Source: Streptomyces albipurpureus
Lineage (GTDB): Bacteria > Actinomycetota > Actinomycetes > Streptomycetales > Streptomycetaceae
Direction of reading: 5' to 3'
Length of the DNA: 64,000 nt
Assembly: GCF_023701525.1 (NCBI RefSeq)
Contig: NZ_JAMQAW010000083.1
Span: 50,267-114,266 of the forward strand
The position numbers and the translations under genes are program-made. This document shows, piece by piece, positions 28,879 through 37,129 of this stretch; position 1 is the first letter of the stretch, and every line of letters begins with the position of its first letter. The notes under the pieces were generated by a model. The model made no database searches and had not been told where the DNA came from. It worked only from the letters and a program-made list of their open reading frames with translations.

Positions 28879-29316
28879 ATGTCCCAACTCACCCGTCGTC
28901 AGGCCGTGGGCGCCGTCACCGGCGCCGCCGCGGCCGTCGCACTCACCGGTGTGGCCACCGCCTGGGCGGACAGCGCGCCGGCCAAGGGCAAGCACGAGGG
29001 CGCCGCACCCGGCGGCCGAGGCAAGGACGAGTCCTTCGACGAGGTCTTCCAGGGTCGGCGCATCCAGGGGGAACCCATGGGCGGAGCCGGGGGCCACGCC
29101 TTCGGACACGGCGAACACAGGGCCCACCGAGGGCACGGTGATGTCTACCGCGTCCTGATCGACGGTCGGGAACTCCAGGTGATGCGGCACGGGAAGAGCG
29201 GCTGGAGCAGCGCGATCAACCACTACGAGAGGTTCGCGACCCCGCTCGACGCCGCGCGTACCGCGGTCACCTCACTCAAGGGCGCCTCCGTCGTCCCCTT
29301 CGATCCCAACGTCTGA
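28879..29316 (+). CDS. melC1: Tyrosinase cofactor/copper chaperone MelC1
   Basis: 145 aa from ATG 28879 (an in-frame TTG lies 9 nt earlier). The N-terminus SQLTRRQAVGAVTGAAAAVA is a twin-arginine signal peptide. The middle is histidine-rich (GGHAFGHGEHRAHRGHG), fit for copper delivery, and the C-terminal half (DVYRVLIDGRELQVMRHGKS, NHYERFATPLDAARTAVTSL) is the MelC1 core. MelC1 binds apo-tyrosinase, loads copper and allows its Tat-dependent secretion in complex, since MelC2 lacks its own signal. It is 16 nt upstream of melC2, forming the usual melC operon. Confidence 0.95.
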   Translation: MSQLTRRQAVGAVTGAAAAVALTGVATAWADSAPAKGKHEGAAPGGRGKDESFDEVFQGRRIQGEPMGGAGGHAFGHGEHRAHRGHGDVYRVLIDGRELQVMRHGKSGWSSAINHYERFATPLDAARTAVTSLKGASVVPFDPNV

Positions 29317-29332
29317 GCCGGGAGCAGCCGCC

Positions 29333-30157
29333 ATGACCGTACGCAAGAACCAGGCGAACCTCACGTCCGCCGAGAAGAAGGCATTCGTCGACGCCGTATT
29401 GGAGGTCAAGCGCATCGGTGTGTACGACGAGTTCGTCGCCGCCCACCGCCTCCGCTTCGCGCTGGACATGAACACCGGCGTCTACGTGGGCCACTTCGGC
29501 CCGTCGTTCCTGCCCTGGCACCGCAAGTTCCTCATCGACTTCGAGAACGAGCTCCAGAACGTCGACCCGTCGGTGTCGATCCCCTACTGGGACTGGACCT
29601 TTGACAACACCGTCGCCGCCTCGGTCTGGGCACCGGATCTCCTCGGCGGCACTGGACGCCCCCTGGACGACCAGGTCATGGACGGCCCCTTCGCGTACTC
29701 CGCCGGGAAATGGCCGATCAACATCCAGGTCGACAGCCGCCCGTTCCTCGCCCGCAATCTCGCCTACCGCGTCCCCACGCTCCCGACCCGGGCCGAGGTC
29801 GACGCCGCCCTCGCCATGCCCACCTACGACTCCGCGCCCTTCCGCGACGGTTCGGCGGGCTTCCGCTCCACGCTCGAAGGCTCGGCGGGATACATGAGCA
29901 TGCACAACCGGGTGCACACCTGGGTCTGGGGCCAGATGGAGTCGAGCGTCTCCCCGAACGACCCGGTGTTCTGGCTGCACCACGCGTTCGTCGACAAGCT
30001 CTGGGCTGATTGGCACGCGCTCCACCCGACCAGCGCCGAGTACCTCCCAGCCGGAGGCACGGTCGATGTGATCGACCTGAACGAGACCATGCCACCCTGG
30101 ACCAACACGACCCCGCAGAGCATGCTGGACCACACTCTCTTCTACACCTACGCCTGA
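29333..30157 (+). CDS. melC2: Tyrosinase MelC2
   Basis: 274 aa, the normal Streptomyces length. Copper A ligands are His38, His54 and His63 (in AAHRLRF, VGHFGPSF and PWHRKF); copper B ligands are His191, His195 and His217 (SMHNRVHTW and FWLHHAF). All six are present, so the enzyme should be active: ortho-hydroxylation of phenols and oxidation of catechols to quinones, giving melanin. There is no signal peptide; export depends on MelC1. It ends at 30157 with no gene following for over 1.1 kb. Confidence 0.97.
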   Translation: MTVRKNQANLTSAEKKAFVDAVLEVKRIGVYDEFVAAHRLRFALDMNTGVYVGHFGPSFLPWHRKFLIDFENELQNVDPSVSIPYWDWTFDNTVAASVWAPDLLGGTGRPLDDQVMDGPFAYSAGKWPINIQVDSRPFLARNLAYRVPTLPTRAEVDAALAMPTYDSAPFRDGSAGFRSTLEGSAGYMSMHNRVHTWVWGQMESSVSPNDPVFWLHHAFVDKLWADWHALHPTSAEYLPAGGTVDVIDLNETMPPWTNTTPQSMLDHTLFYTYA

Positions 30158-30728
30158 CGGCCTCCGAGGGCGGACGCCAGCAACGGCGCCCGGTGGATCC
30201 GCGCCCGTGAGCCAGCTCGGCCGGGATCCCCGCGGCGATGACGCGTCCGCCCTCGTCGCCACCGCCGGGCCCCAGGGGCGAGCGCCGCGCCGCCGAGAGA
30301 GACCACTTCCTGGTCCGAAGGCGCCGCTTGAACGATCCGCTGCGGCGATCTCCTCGGCGGTCTCGTCCATCGGCAGGGTGGTCTTCACCCTCTTGGGACC
30401 GGCGCCCGGGGACCGGTCGGACGGCGGCGAGATCGGCGTGGATCTGGCCGGTTCAGGTTCTCCCCGAGGTGCCCGCCGGGCGGCGTTGGAATGCTCGGGG
30501 TGGCCTGGGTGACCCGGCAGCACGCGGTGAGTTCGGAGTTGGTTACCGAAGGAGGCTTCGTCTGTTCTTCGGCCGCGCCCTCCCCGGATGCGGACCTGCT
30601 CGGCGACTCGGGGCGGGTCTCCCGCGCTCGCGGCTCGCGGTGGCGGCGACCGCTTGCTCCAGCGGGGCGGTGATGTGCGAAGAAGTCCGGATCGGTCAGG
30701 GGGGATTCATGGGCATGCGGTCCACCTC

Positions 30729-30757
30729 TTGACAGGCAGCGGGGCGGCTGGATTACT
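30729..30757 (+). promoter_or_regulatory. Candidate promoter upstream of paaK-like gene
   Basis: TTGACA at 30729-30734 followed after 17 nt by ATTACT at 30752-30757. The -35 is perfect, the -10 weak. It precedes the palindrome at 30777-30790 in the position where a repressor would sit, but the start codon at 31319 is far, so a long leader would be needed. Confidence 0.35.
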
Positions 30758-30776
30758 GGGCGTGCGCCGCACGCTA

Positions 30777-30790
30777 ACCGAATGTTCGGT
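30777..30790. promoter_or_regulatory. TetR-type palindromic operator ACCGAA-TG-TTCGGT
   Basis: A perfect 6+6 bp inverted repeat with a 2-bp centre, just downstream of the candidate promoter. The ACCGA...TCGGT form is typical of TetR-family operators in actinobacteria. No TetR gene is visible in the window. Confidence 0.5.
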
Positions 30791-31318
30791 CGGGATACAG
30801 GGTGGTGAGGACAGCGACGCAGACCACTGATTCGACGCTTGCGGAGGCGACCCCCGCCGAGGGCCGGGATTCCCGGGTTCCCCGCACCCGACCGCCGGCA
30901 CGCCGCGGCGAGTACCGGCCGGCGGAAGACCGTGACGCCGGTGAAAGCGAACGGGCGCGAGGCCGCCCGTGACGGCTGTCCGTTCCTCTACGCCGTACCG
31001 GGCCCGATCGTGTCGGGGTACCGGGCCCGGCCGCCGAGGCCGTGACCGTCGTTTCCCGTCGGCAACGACTTCGCGGTCCAGGCCCGGGAAGGCGGCACTC
31101 GTCGGCACCCGCGGCGGAACGCACCTGGTTCGCCCCAACCGCAGCCACGACAGGGGCATCCGGCGTGTCGGCCGTCCACCGGACGCAGCCGCCCCTTCCG
31201 GGCACCGACATCACCCGTGCCCCGGACGGGGCCGCGCCGCGCCGAGAGAGACCCATGCCAACAGAGCGAGAGGTACGACGGTGACCAGGGCACCGCGCAC
31301 GACGACGAAGGAGCCGCG

Positions 31319-32695
31319 ATGAGCAGCGAACACATGGGCACGGCGGACCCGGCCGGGGACTCGGCGGTGGACTCCCGCCCGGGCGGTCACCTGGGAGAGG
31401 CGATTCCTGCCGGCCTGCTGGACGACGGCGAGCGGTTGACCCGCGACCGGCTCCGGGAACTCCAACTCGACCGGCTGCGGGCCACCCTCCACCACGCCTA
31501 CGAGAACGTGGAGCTGTACCGCCGCAAGTTCGACGCCGCCGGGGTCCGGCCGGACGACTGCCGGTCGCTCACGGATCTGTCCCGGTTCCCCTTCACCACC
31601 AAGGCCGATCTGCGGGACACCTACCCGTTCGGCATGTTCGCGGTGCCCATGGCGGATGTACGGCGTATCCACGCCTCCAGCGGTACCACCGGCCGCCCCA
31701 CCGTCGTGGGCTACACGGACGACGACCTCTCCATGTGGGCGGATGTGATAGCCCGCTCCATCCGGGCGGCCGGCGGACGCCCCGGCCACAAGGTGCACAT
31801 CTCCTACGGCTACGGCCTGTTCACCGGCGGACTTGGCGCGCACTACGGCGCCGAAAGGGCCGGCTGCACCGTGATCCCGGCCTCCGGCGGGATGACCGCA
31901 CGCCAGGTGCAGATCATCCAGGACTTCCAGCCCGAGATCATCATGATCACCCCGTCCTACATGCTCACCCTGCTCGACGAGTTCGAGAAGCAGGGCATCG
32001 ACCCCCGTACCAGTTCTCTGAAGGTCGGTATCTTCGGCGCCGAGCCGTGGACCGAGGAGATGCGCCGGGAGATCGAGGAGCGCGCGGGCATCCACGCCGT
32101 CGACATCTACGGCCTCTCCGAGGTGATCGGCCCCGGCGTCGCCCAGGAATGCGTGGAGACCAAGGACGGCCTCCACGTGTGGGAGGACCACTTCTACCCC
32201 GAGGTGGTCGACCCGCTCGCGGACACCGTGCTGCCCGACGGCGAGGAGGGCGAACTCGTCTTCACCTCGCTCACCAAGGAGGCGCTGCCGATCATCCGCT
32301 ACCGCACCCGCGACCTGACCCGGCTCCTGCCCGGCACCGCCCGGCCCGCCTTCCGCCGGATACAGAAGATCACCGGCCGCTGCGACGACATGATCATCCT
32401 GCGCGGGGTGAACGTCTTCCCCAGCCAGATCGAGGAGATCGTGCTGCGCACCCCCGGCGTAGCGCCGCACTTCCAGATCGAGCTGACCCGCCGGGGCCGG
32501 ATGGACCATATGACCGTCCGCGTCGAGGCACGGCCCCAGGCCGGTCCCGGGCAGCGCGAGACAGCCGCCCGGTCCATCGTGCAGAGCGTCAAGGACGGAG
32601 TGGGCATCACGGTCGAGGTGGGGATCGTCGACCCCGAGACCCTGGAGCGCTCACTCGGGAAGCTCCGCCGGGTCAAAGACCTGCGCCAGCCATGA
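31319..32695 (+). CDS. Phenylacetate-CoA ligase-like adenylate-forming enzyme (PaaK type)
   Basis: 458 aa from ATG 31319 with GAAGGAG 6 nt upstream. HASSGTTGRPTVVGYT is the phosphate-binding loop; SLKVGIFGAEPWTEEMR, VDIYGLSEVIGPGVAQEC and CDDMIILRGVNVFPSQIEE follow the PaaK order, and a C-terminal lysine lies in LGKLRRVKDLR. Such enzymes activate aryl acetates or benzoates to CoA thioesters with ATP. It is alone on the plus strand, ended by a hairpin terminator, upstream of the phthalate-type operon. No paaABCDE oxygenase is in the window, so the substrate may be another aryl acid. Confidence 0.88.
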   Translation: MSSEHMGTADPAGDSAVDSRPGGHLGEAIPAGLLDDGERLTRDRLRELQLDRLRATLHHAYENVELYRRKFDAAGVRPDDCRSLTDLSRFPFTTKADLRDTYPFGMFAVPMADVRRIHASSGTTGRPTVVGYTDDDLSMWADVIARSIRAAGGRPGHKVHISYGYGLFTGGLGAHYGAERAGCTVIPASGGMTARQVQIIQDFQPEIIMITPSYMLTLLDEFEKQGIDPRTSSLKVGIFGAEPWTEEMRREIEERAGIHAVDIYGLSEVIGPGVAQECVETKDGLHVWEDHFYPEVVDPLADTVLPDGEEGELVFTSLTKEALPIIRYRTRDLTRLLPGTARPAFRRIQKITGRCDDMIILRGVNVFPSQIEEIVLRTPGVAPHFQIELTRRGRMDHMTVRVEARPQAGPGQRETAARSIVQSVKDGVGITVEVGIVDPETLERSLGKLRRVKDLRQP

Positions 32696-32702
32696 CAGCC
32701 GC

Positions 32703-32750
32703 CCCCGGCGGCCAGGCGCGTACGGCACTGTCCGTGCCCGGCCGCCGGGG
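32703..32750 (+). terminator. Strong hairpin terminator after paaK-like gene
   Basis: CCCCGGCGGCC (32703-32713) pairs with GGCCGCCGGGG (32740-32750), with an inner GGCAC/GTGCC stem. It begins 8 nt after the stop codon. Confidence 0.75.
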
Positions 32751-32828
32751 CTATGGAGCATCGGCCTTCTCGATCGGCGATCGGCGGTGCGAGCGCGCAC
32801 CACGGTCTGATCGCGCGGGAGGCAGCCC

Positions 32829-33079
32829 ATGGCCACCACTACTCCTGACGTGAGCACAGTGAGCGGTTCCCGGCGCTGGTCTCCGACGCGTTCGCCCCCC
32901 AGTGCGTCCGCCCTGACGAGACCACCACCGCCGAAAGCCCCGTTCCCGCACTCGGGAGCGCCAAGCCGGGACAGATCCTGGTCACCCGGACCACCGGCGG
33001 CCCGTGCACGGTGCCGCGCACCCCGCCACTCATCGGCTCGGGCGACCGGGAGCTGGTGAGAGTCGCGCTGCACGGGTGA
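32829..33079 (+). pseudogene. Frameshifted, truncated AraC-type regulator remnant
   Basis: From ATG 32829 the frame starts MATTTPDVS, and in a different frame (from about 32849) continues SERFPALVSDAFAPQCVRPDE, PGQILVTRTTGGPCTVPRTP and SGDRELVRVALHG before a TGA at 33077. This resembles the N-terminal sensor domain of actinobacterial AraC-family regulators (AraC_binding_2 type), where an aspartate-preceding FVP segment and a TVxRTPRLI motif occur. The rest of the sensor and the DNA-binding domain are missing. It is therefore a remnant; the family call is moderate. Confidence 0.55.
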
Positions 33080-33315
33080 GGACGGGCAGGTGTCGAGCGG
33101 GATGGCCGCCCATGCCCTCCGCCCGGCCGACCCGCGTCGCACCGGCCATGTCGGTGGCCGCCCTACCGGGCTTCGGCCTGATGGCCCGCGGCCTCGCCCG
33201 AGGGCTGGGCGAGCGGGCGTTGGCCTGTCCCCCTACAGTCCCGCGGGCGCATCGACTCCTGCGGGGTGGGGCGCTCACCTGGGCGGGGCGGGATAGGAAA
33301 GAGTAGACTTCTGCC
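33080..33315. other. Spacer upstream of the IclR gene
   Basis: About 236 bp with no convincing gene. The end near 33298 holds a candidate IclR site overlapping the translation start region. Confidence 0.5.
33298..33312. promoter_or_regulatory. Candidate IclR operator half at its own start
   Basis: AAAGAGTAGACTTCT lies immediately upstream of the IclR start codon at 33316. It shares the AAAGAGT and CTTCT elements with the palindrome at 39689-39707 in the control region of the divergent operons, suggesting autoregulation by the same protein. Confidence 0.45.
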
Positions 33316-34119
33316 ATGAAGAAAAGCATGGCTGGCCCTGTCGATGGAGCCGGGTCCGTCGGGCCCGCGCCCCAGTATCCGATCGAGTCGGTCGACAACG
33401 CGCTGAAGATCCTGCTGCTCCTCGGCGAGCGCGATGATCTGCGGCTCACCGAGGTCGCGGAGTATCTCGGGGTCGCGTCCTCCACGGCACACCGGCTGCT
33501 GGCGATGCTGCTCTACCGGGGCTTCATCCGGCAGGACGCCCGCTCCAAGGCCTATCTGCCGGGCACGGCGCTCACCGCCGTCGCCTTCTCCATCCTCCAG
33601 CGGTTCGACGTACGGGACACCATGCGGCCCTTCCTCCTCCGCGCCAACGAGGCACTGGCGGAAACGGTTCACATGGGGATGCTGGAGGGCACCACGGTGC
33701 GATTCGTCGACGCGATCGAGAGTCCCCGGGCGGTTCGGGTCGCCTCCCGTCTGGGGCAGTCGATGCCGGCGCACTGCACCTCCACCGGCAAGGCCATGCT
33801 CGCGCAGCTTCCCGACGAGGAACTGCGGCGGCTCTACCCACACGAACGGCTGGAGGGACTGACGCCCAATTCGCTGCGCACCCGCTCGGAGTTGGAGCAC
33901 GCGATCGAGGGGATCAGGCTGCGCGGCTATGCCGTCGGTGACGAGGAGAGCGAAGAGGGTGTGGCCTCGGTGGCGGTGGCGTTCCCGGCCCGGCGGCTGC
34001 CCGTGCAGATCGCCTTCAATGTGGCGGTGCCGGTGGGGCGGATGGACCGGGCCGGGGAGCGCCGGATGGGGGAGCTGCTGGCGCAGCTGGTCACGGAGGC
34101 GTCAGAACTGCTGCACTGA
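33316..34119 (+). CDS. phtR: IclR-family regulator of the phthalate-type operon
   Basis: 267 aa. N-terminal winged helix (LRLTEVAEYLGVASSTAHRLLAML) and a C-terminal effector domain with HCTSTGKAMLAQLPDEEL and RGYAVGDEESEEGVASVAV, the IclR signature. It is convergent with the decarboxylase gene (18-nt overlap of 3' ends). In Terrabacter and Rhodococcus the phthalate operon is followed by an IclR-type regulator (phtR/padR), matching this position. It is expected to respond to phthalate or a related aromatic acid; the inducer is inferred. The overlapping palindromes at 33298 and 39689 are candidate sites. Confidence 0.85.
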   Translation: MKKSMAGPVDGAGSVGPAPQYPIESVDNALKILLLLGERDDLRLTEVAEYLGVASSTAHRLLAMLLYRGFIRQDARSKAYLPGTALTAVAFSILQRFDVRDTMRPFLLRANEALAETVHMGMLEGTTVRFVDAIESPRAVRVASRLGQSMPAHCTSTGKAMLAQLPDEELRRLYPHERLEGLTPNSLRTRSELEHAIEGIRLRGYAVGDEESEEGVASVAVAFPARRLPVQIAFNVAVPVGRMDRAGERRMGELLAQLVTEASELLH

Positions 34120-34884
34120 CCGGCTACCGGGGGCGGTGAGCCTGGCCCGTTCATGCCGCCAGGCCACCTGCTCGTTGAAGGTGCTGCCGAGGTCGGGGAG
34201 GTGCGCCAGTTCCTCGGCGGGCAGAGCGACCGGGGTGCCGCCCGCGGCGGCGATCGCCAGGGAGACGCGGGCGATCGAGTCCACGGAGATCGCGCGCAGT
34301 ACCGCCTGCTCCGGTGTGGCTCCGGTGGTGGTCAGCCCGTGGCCGCGCAGCACCACGGCAGGTCGTTCGCCGAGCGCCCGGGTCATCTCGCGGGCCAGTT
34401 CCGGGGTGCGGATGAGGACCCCGCGCGGATACACGGGCACCCCTTCGGCCGCCAGCCGCGCGCCGGGGATGTCGTAGGCGCCGACGATCGGCTCGATCGC
34501 CAGCCCGGCGAGGTCGGCCGCGATGACGGCCGGCGGATGGGCGTGGACGACCGCGCTGACCCCGGGGCGGGCTCGCAACACCTCCAGGTGGAGCGGCAGT
34601 TCGTTCGGCACCGCCCAGGGGCCCAGTCCCCGTACCGGAGTGCCGTCGAGACGGACGGCCCGGATGTCGGCTGCCTCTGTGTGGGCGAGTCCTCGCTCCC
34701 GGGGTCCGCGGCAGCGCACCAGGACCTCGTCCCGCGCGGTTCTGACGCTGATGTGGCCGAGGATTCCGTCAGCGAGGCCGCGAGCCGCGAGCACCCGGCA
34801 GGCCACGGCGATGCGCTCCCGCATCCCGTCGGCGCTCTTTCGCGCGCGTATCCGGTGCGGGCGGGAACGGGCGCGCTCAGGCAC
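34102..34884 (-). CDS. phtC: Class II aldolase/adducin family decarboxylase (3,4-dihydroxyphthalate 2-decarboxylase-like)
   Basis: 260 aa. PNELPLHLEVLRARPGVSAV carries the catalytic glutamate, VVHAHPPAV the two zinc histidines and RGHGLTTTGATPEQAV the third, as in class II aldolases. In actinobacterial phthalate clusters the terminal gene phtC encodes a member of this family that decarboxylates 3,4-dihydroxyphthalate to protocatechuate. Here it is the last gene of the operon and overlaps the reductase gene by 8 nt. The substrate is assigned by synteny, not by a diagnostic residue. Confidence 0.82.
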   Translation of the reverse strand: MPERARSRPHRIRARKSADGMRERIAVACRVLAARGLADGILGHISVRTARDEVLVRCRGPRERGLAHTEAADIRAVRLDGTPVRGLGPWAVPNELPLHLEVLRARPGVSAVVHAHPPAVIAADLAGLAIEPIVGAYDIPGARLAAEGVPVYPRGVLIRTPELAREMTRALGERPAVVLRGHGLTTTGATPEQAVLRAISVDSIARVSLAIAAAGGTPVALPAEELAHLPDLGSTFNEQVAWRHERARLTAPGSRSVQQF

Positions 34885-36136
34885 GGGACACCTGCCCGGT
34901 GGCGGTCAGCTCCCGCTCGGCGTGGGCGAGGGCGCCCTCCTCGGCGATCAGACGCCGTGCCATCAGCATCGCTCTCGGCCAGTTGACCAGCACCGCGCCG
35001 GTCAGCCGTGCTCCGTCACCGCTGTAGAGCGCGGCGAACCGGGCCGGGGAGCCGTCCGGGTCACCGATCAGCCGATGGAGCCGCGCCCCGCCGGGTGCGC
35101 CCACGATCTGCGCCTTCCAGTCGTACTGGTCGCTCCACACATACGGAACGGATGCCTCGGCACTCGGAGCGGAGGGCCGGGTGATGGTCCGGGCCACACA
35201 CGCGGCCTGCTCCACCGCGCTGGTCCAGTGCTCCGACCGCTGCGGACCGCCCGGCCCCGGCAGCCGGCGGCGTGCCAGGTCCCCGACCGCGTACACCCCG
35301 AGGTGGCCGGGTACCCGGCCGTACTCGTCGCAGAGCACCCCGTCCTCCAGTGGGATTCCGGAGTCCCGCAGCCAGGCGTCGTTCGCCACCGAACCGATGC
35401 CGACGACGACCGTGGCGGCAGGCAGAGCACCCCCGTCCGAGAGTCGTACGGTGAGCGCTCCGGCCCTTCCGGTGATCGACTCGACACCCGTGCCGAAGGC
35501 GGTGACGGCCCCGTGGCGGCGGTGCAGCCCGTTGAAGTGGGCGCCGACCTCCTCGCCCATCAGCCGGGCCATCGGCACCGGCAGCGGATCGACGAGCGTC
35601 ACCTCCCGGCCACGGGCACGCACCGCCGACGCCACCTCCGCCCCGATGAACCCACCGCCCACCACGACCACCGGACCGGGTAGTTCCAGATCGCGGCGGA
35701 GCGCGAGCAGGTCGTCCAGTCCGCGCAGGACGTGCAGCCCGGACCCGGGCCGCCACGGCGACGGGCGGGCCGCCGCGCCCGTGGCCAGTACCAGCACGTC
35801 GTACGAGAGGGTCTGACCGTCGGCCAGGCTCACCCGCCGCCCTGCCGGGTCCAGCCGCACGGCGGGCGAACCGAGCCGCAGCGTGATCCCGGCCTCCCGC
35901 GCCGCCGGCCCGTCGAGCAGCACGGCACGCCCCGGCTCCCAGGCGCCGGTCAGCAGTTGCTTGGAGAGCGGCGGCTTGTCATAGGGCGGGTGGGGTTCGT
36001 CACCGACGAGCGTCACGGGGCCGGTCCATCCTTCGCGGCGCAGGGCCTGCGCGGTACGGACCCCCGCGACTGACGCGCCCACGATCACCGCCCGCCCATC
36101 GGCCCCCGGGCCGCGGCCGACCGCGTGGGCGCTCAC
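34877..36136 (-). CDS. phtAd: Ferredoxin reductase of the aromatic ring dioxygenase
   Basis: 419 aa. FAD motif AVIVGASVAGVRTAQALR, PPYDKPPLSKQLLTGAWE, NAD motif VVVVGGGFIGAEVASAVR and the second FAD motif LGVYAVGDLARRRL: the BphA4/oxygenase-coupled NADH-ferredoxin reductase layout. It passes electrons from NADH to the neighbouring 3Fe-4S ferredoxin, overlapping it by 4 nt. The C-terminal Trp-rich (SDQYDWKAQIVG) stretch is typical. The name follows the syntenic phthalate 3,4-dioxygenase operon. Confidence 0.88.
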   Translation of the reverse strand: MSAHAVGRGPGADGRAVIVGASVAGVRTAQALRREGWTGPVTLVGDEPHPPYDKPPLSKQLLTGAWEPGRAVLLDGPAAREAGITLRLGSPAVRLDPAGRRVSLADGQTLSYDVLVLATGAAARPSPWRPGSGLHVLRGLDDLLALRRDLELPGPVVVVGGGFIGAEVASAVRARGREVTLVDPLPVPMARLMGEEVGAHFNGLHRRHGAVTAFGTGVESITGRAGALTVRLSDGGALPAATVVVGIGSVANDAWLRDSGIPLEDGVLCDEYGRVPGHLGVYAVGDLARRRLPGPGGPQRSEHWTSAVEQAACVARTITRPSAPSAEASVPYVWSDQYDWKAQIVGAPGGARLHRLIGDPDGSPARFAALYSGDGARLTGAVLVNWPRAMLMARRLIAEEGALAHAERELTATGQVSRA

Positions 36137-36330
36137 TTCCCGTCCACTTTCAGCGCGGACACGGGGCAGCTGCGGGCGGCCTCCTCGACCCGGGCCCGGT
36201 CTTCCTCGGGGATCTCGGTGCGCACCAGTACGACCAGCCCGTCGTCATCGATGTCGTAGGTGTCGGGCGCCGCCACCACGCAGTTGGCGTACCCCTGGCA
36301 GGCGCCGAGGTCGGCCGTCAGTTCAGGCAT
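36133..36330 (-). CDS. phtAc: [3Fe-4S] ferredoxin
   Basis: 65 aa from ATG at 36330. Cys11 and Cys17 (ACQGYANCV) and Cys55 (RSCPVSAL) form a three-cysteine site in which the usual second cysteine of a 4Fe-4S cluster is a glycine (C-x5-C), so a 3Fe-4S cluster is expected. It is the electron carrier between the reductase and the Rieske oxygenase. It overlaps both the reductase and the dihydrodiol dehydrogenase genes. The order ferredoxin-reductase after the dehydrogenase follows the phtA3A4 layout. Confidence 0.9.
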   Translation of the reverse strand: MPELTADLGACQGYANCVVAAPDTYDIDDDGLVVLVRTEIPEEDRARVEEAARSCPVSALKVDGK

Positions 36331-37129
36331 CACGTTCTCTCCTTGGTGCGGCGACGGCCATCCCGCCGTCGGGGTGGACCGAACCGCCGGTGATGCCCCT
36401 GGCGCGTTCGGAGGCGAGGAAGACGTACGACCAGGCGTGGTCACCGCCGGTCAGGGCGACGCCCAGCGGGGTCCTCGCGGCCAGATCCCCGGCGCGGCCC
36501 GGGGTGTCGTCGAGTCGGCGGTCGCCGAGCCCGAGCCCGGGCAGTCCGCGCAGATCGGTGCCGAGGGTGCCGCCGGGGGCCACGCCGTTGACCCTTACCG
36601 CGGGGGCGAGTTCATGGGCGAGGGCGGTGACCAGTCCCCGTACCGCGAACTTGGACGACACATAGAGCACCCCGCCGCGACCGGGGTAGTAGGCCGAGGT
36701 CGACTCGGTCAGCAGCACACAGCCGCGCGAGGCCCGCAGATGGGGGAGGGCGGCCTGTACCGACAGCAGATGGGACTTGACGTTGATCCGGAACATGTCG
36801 TCGAAGGCGGCGTCGGCGGTCTCGGCGTCCAGTTCGCCCACGCCCCGGTAGAAGTCGAAGACCCCGACGCAGTTGACCAGGATGTCCAGCCCGCCGAACG
36901 CCTCCACGGCGGCGTCGACGGCCGCGCGATTGGCCCCGGGGGTGGTCGCGTCGCCCACCGTGACGGGCACGTCGGGTGCCTCGGCGGTGAGGCGCGCGCT
37001 TTTGCCCGGGTCGAGTTCCAGCACGGCGACCCTGGCGCCCTCGGTACGGAAGGCGTCCACGACGGCCCGGCCGATCCCGGAGCCACCGCCCACGACCAGC
37101 GCCCGGCGGCCCTCCAGCCAGCCGCTCAC
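36323..37129 (-). CDS. phtB: cis-Dihydrodiol dehydrogenase (short-chain dehydrogenase)
   Basis: 268 aa. ALVVGGGSGIGRAVVDAF is the NAD site, NVKSHLLSVQAAL follows, and Tyr/Lys are in VLYVSSKFAV. The C-terminal ALTGGDHAWSYVFLASERAR segment resembles the BphB-type cis-dihydrodiol dehydrogenases more than general SDRs. It should oxidise the diol made by the dioxygenase (for the phthalate pathway, cis-3,4-dihydroxy-3,4-dihydrophthalate) to the catechol with NAD. It sits between the small unknown protein and ferredoxin, overlapping both by a few bases. Confidence 0.87.
   Translation of the reverse strand: MSGWLEGRRALVVGGGSGIGRAVVDAFRTEGARVAVLELDPGKSARLTAEAPDVPVTVGDATTPGANRAAVDAAVEAFGGLDILVNCVGVFDFYRGVGELDAETADAAFDDMFRINVKSHLLSVQAALPHLRASRGCVLLTESTSAYYPGRGGVLYVSSKFAVRGLVTALAHELAPAVRVNGVAPGGTLGTDLRGLPGLGLGDRRLDDTPGRAGDLAARTPLGVALTGGDHAWSYVFLASERARGITGGSVHPDGGMAVAAPRRERDA

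Larger units (their letters stand above)
30158..31318. other. 1.16-kb non-coding or eroded region
   Basis: No frame here has a recognisable product; open frames overlap on both strands, as expected of GC-rich DNA. It includes a TTGACA -35 candidate and a perfect 6+6 palindrome near 30777, so the distal part probably carries the control region of the PaaK-type gene. A short 13-bp direct repeat (GCCGAGAGAGACC) occurs near 30292 and 31241. The proximal part may be degraded genes. Confidence 0.55.

Noticed and set aside
29276..30523. A 415-codon open frame on the minus strand opposite melC2
   Set aside because: It is antisense to a clearly real tyrosinase with all copper ligands; its product is Gly/Arg/Glu-rich with no motif.
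30285..31253. The 13-bp direct repeat GCCGAGAGAGACC as an insertion footprint
   Set aside because: Short, GC-rich and without inverted ends or a transposase between the copies; chance is likely.
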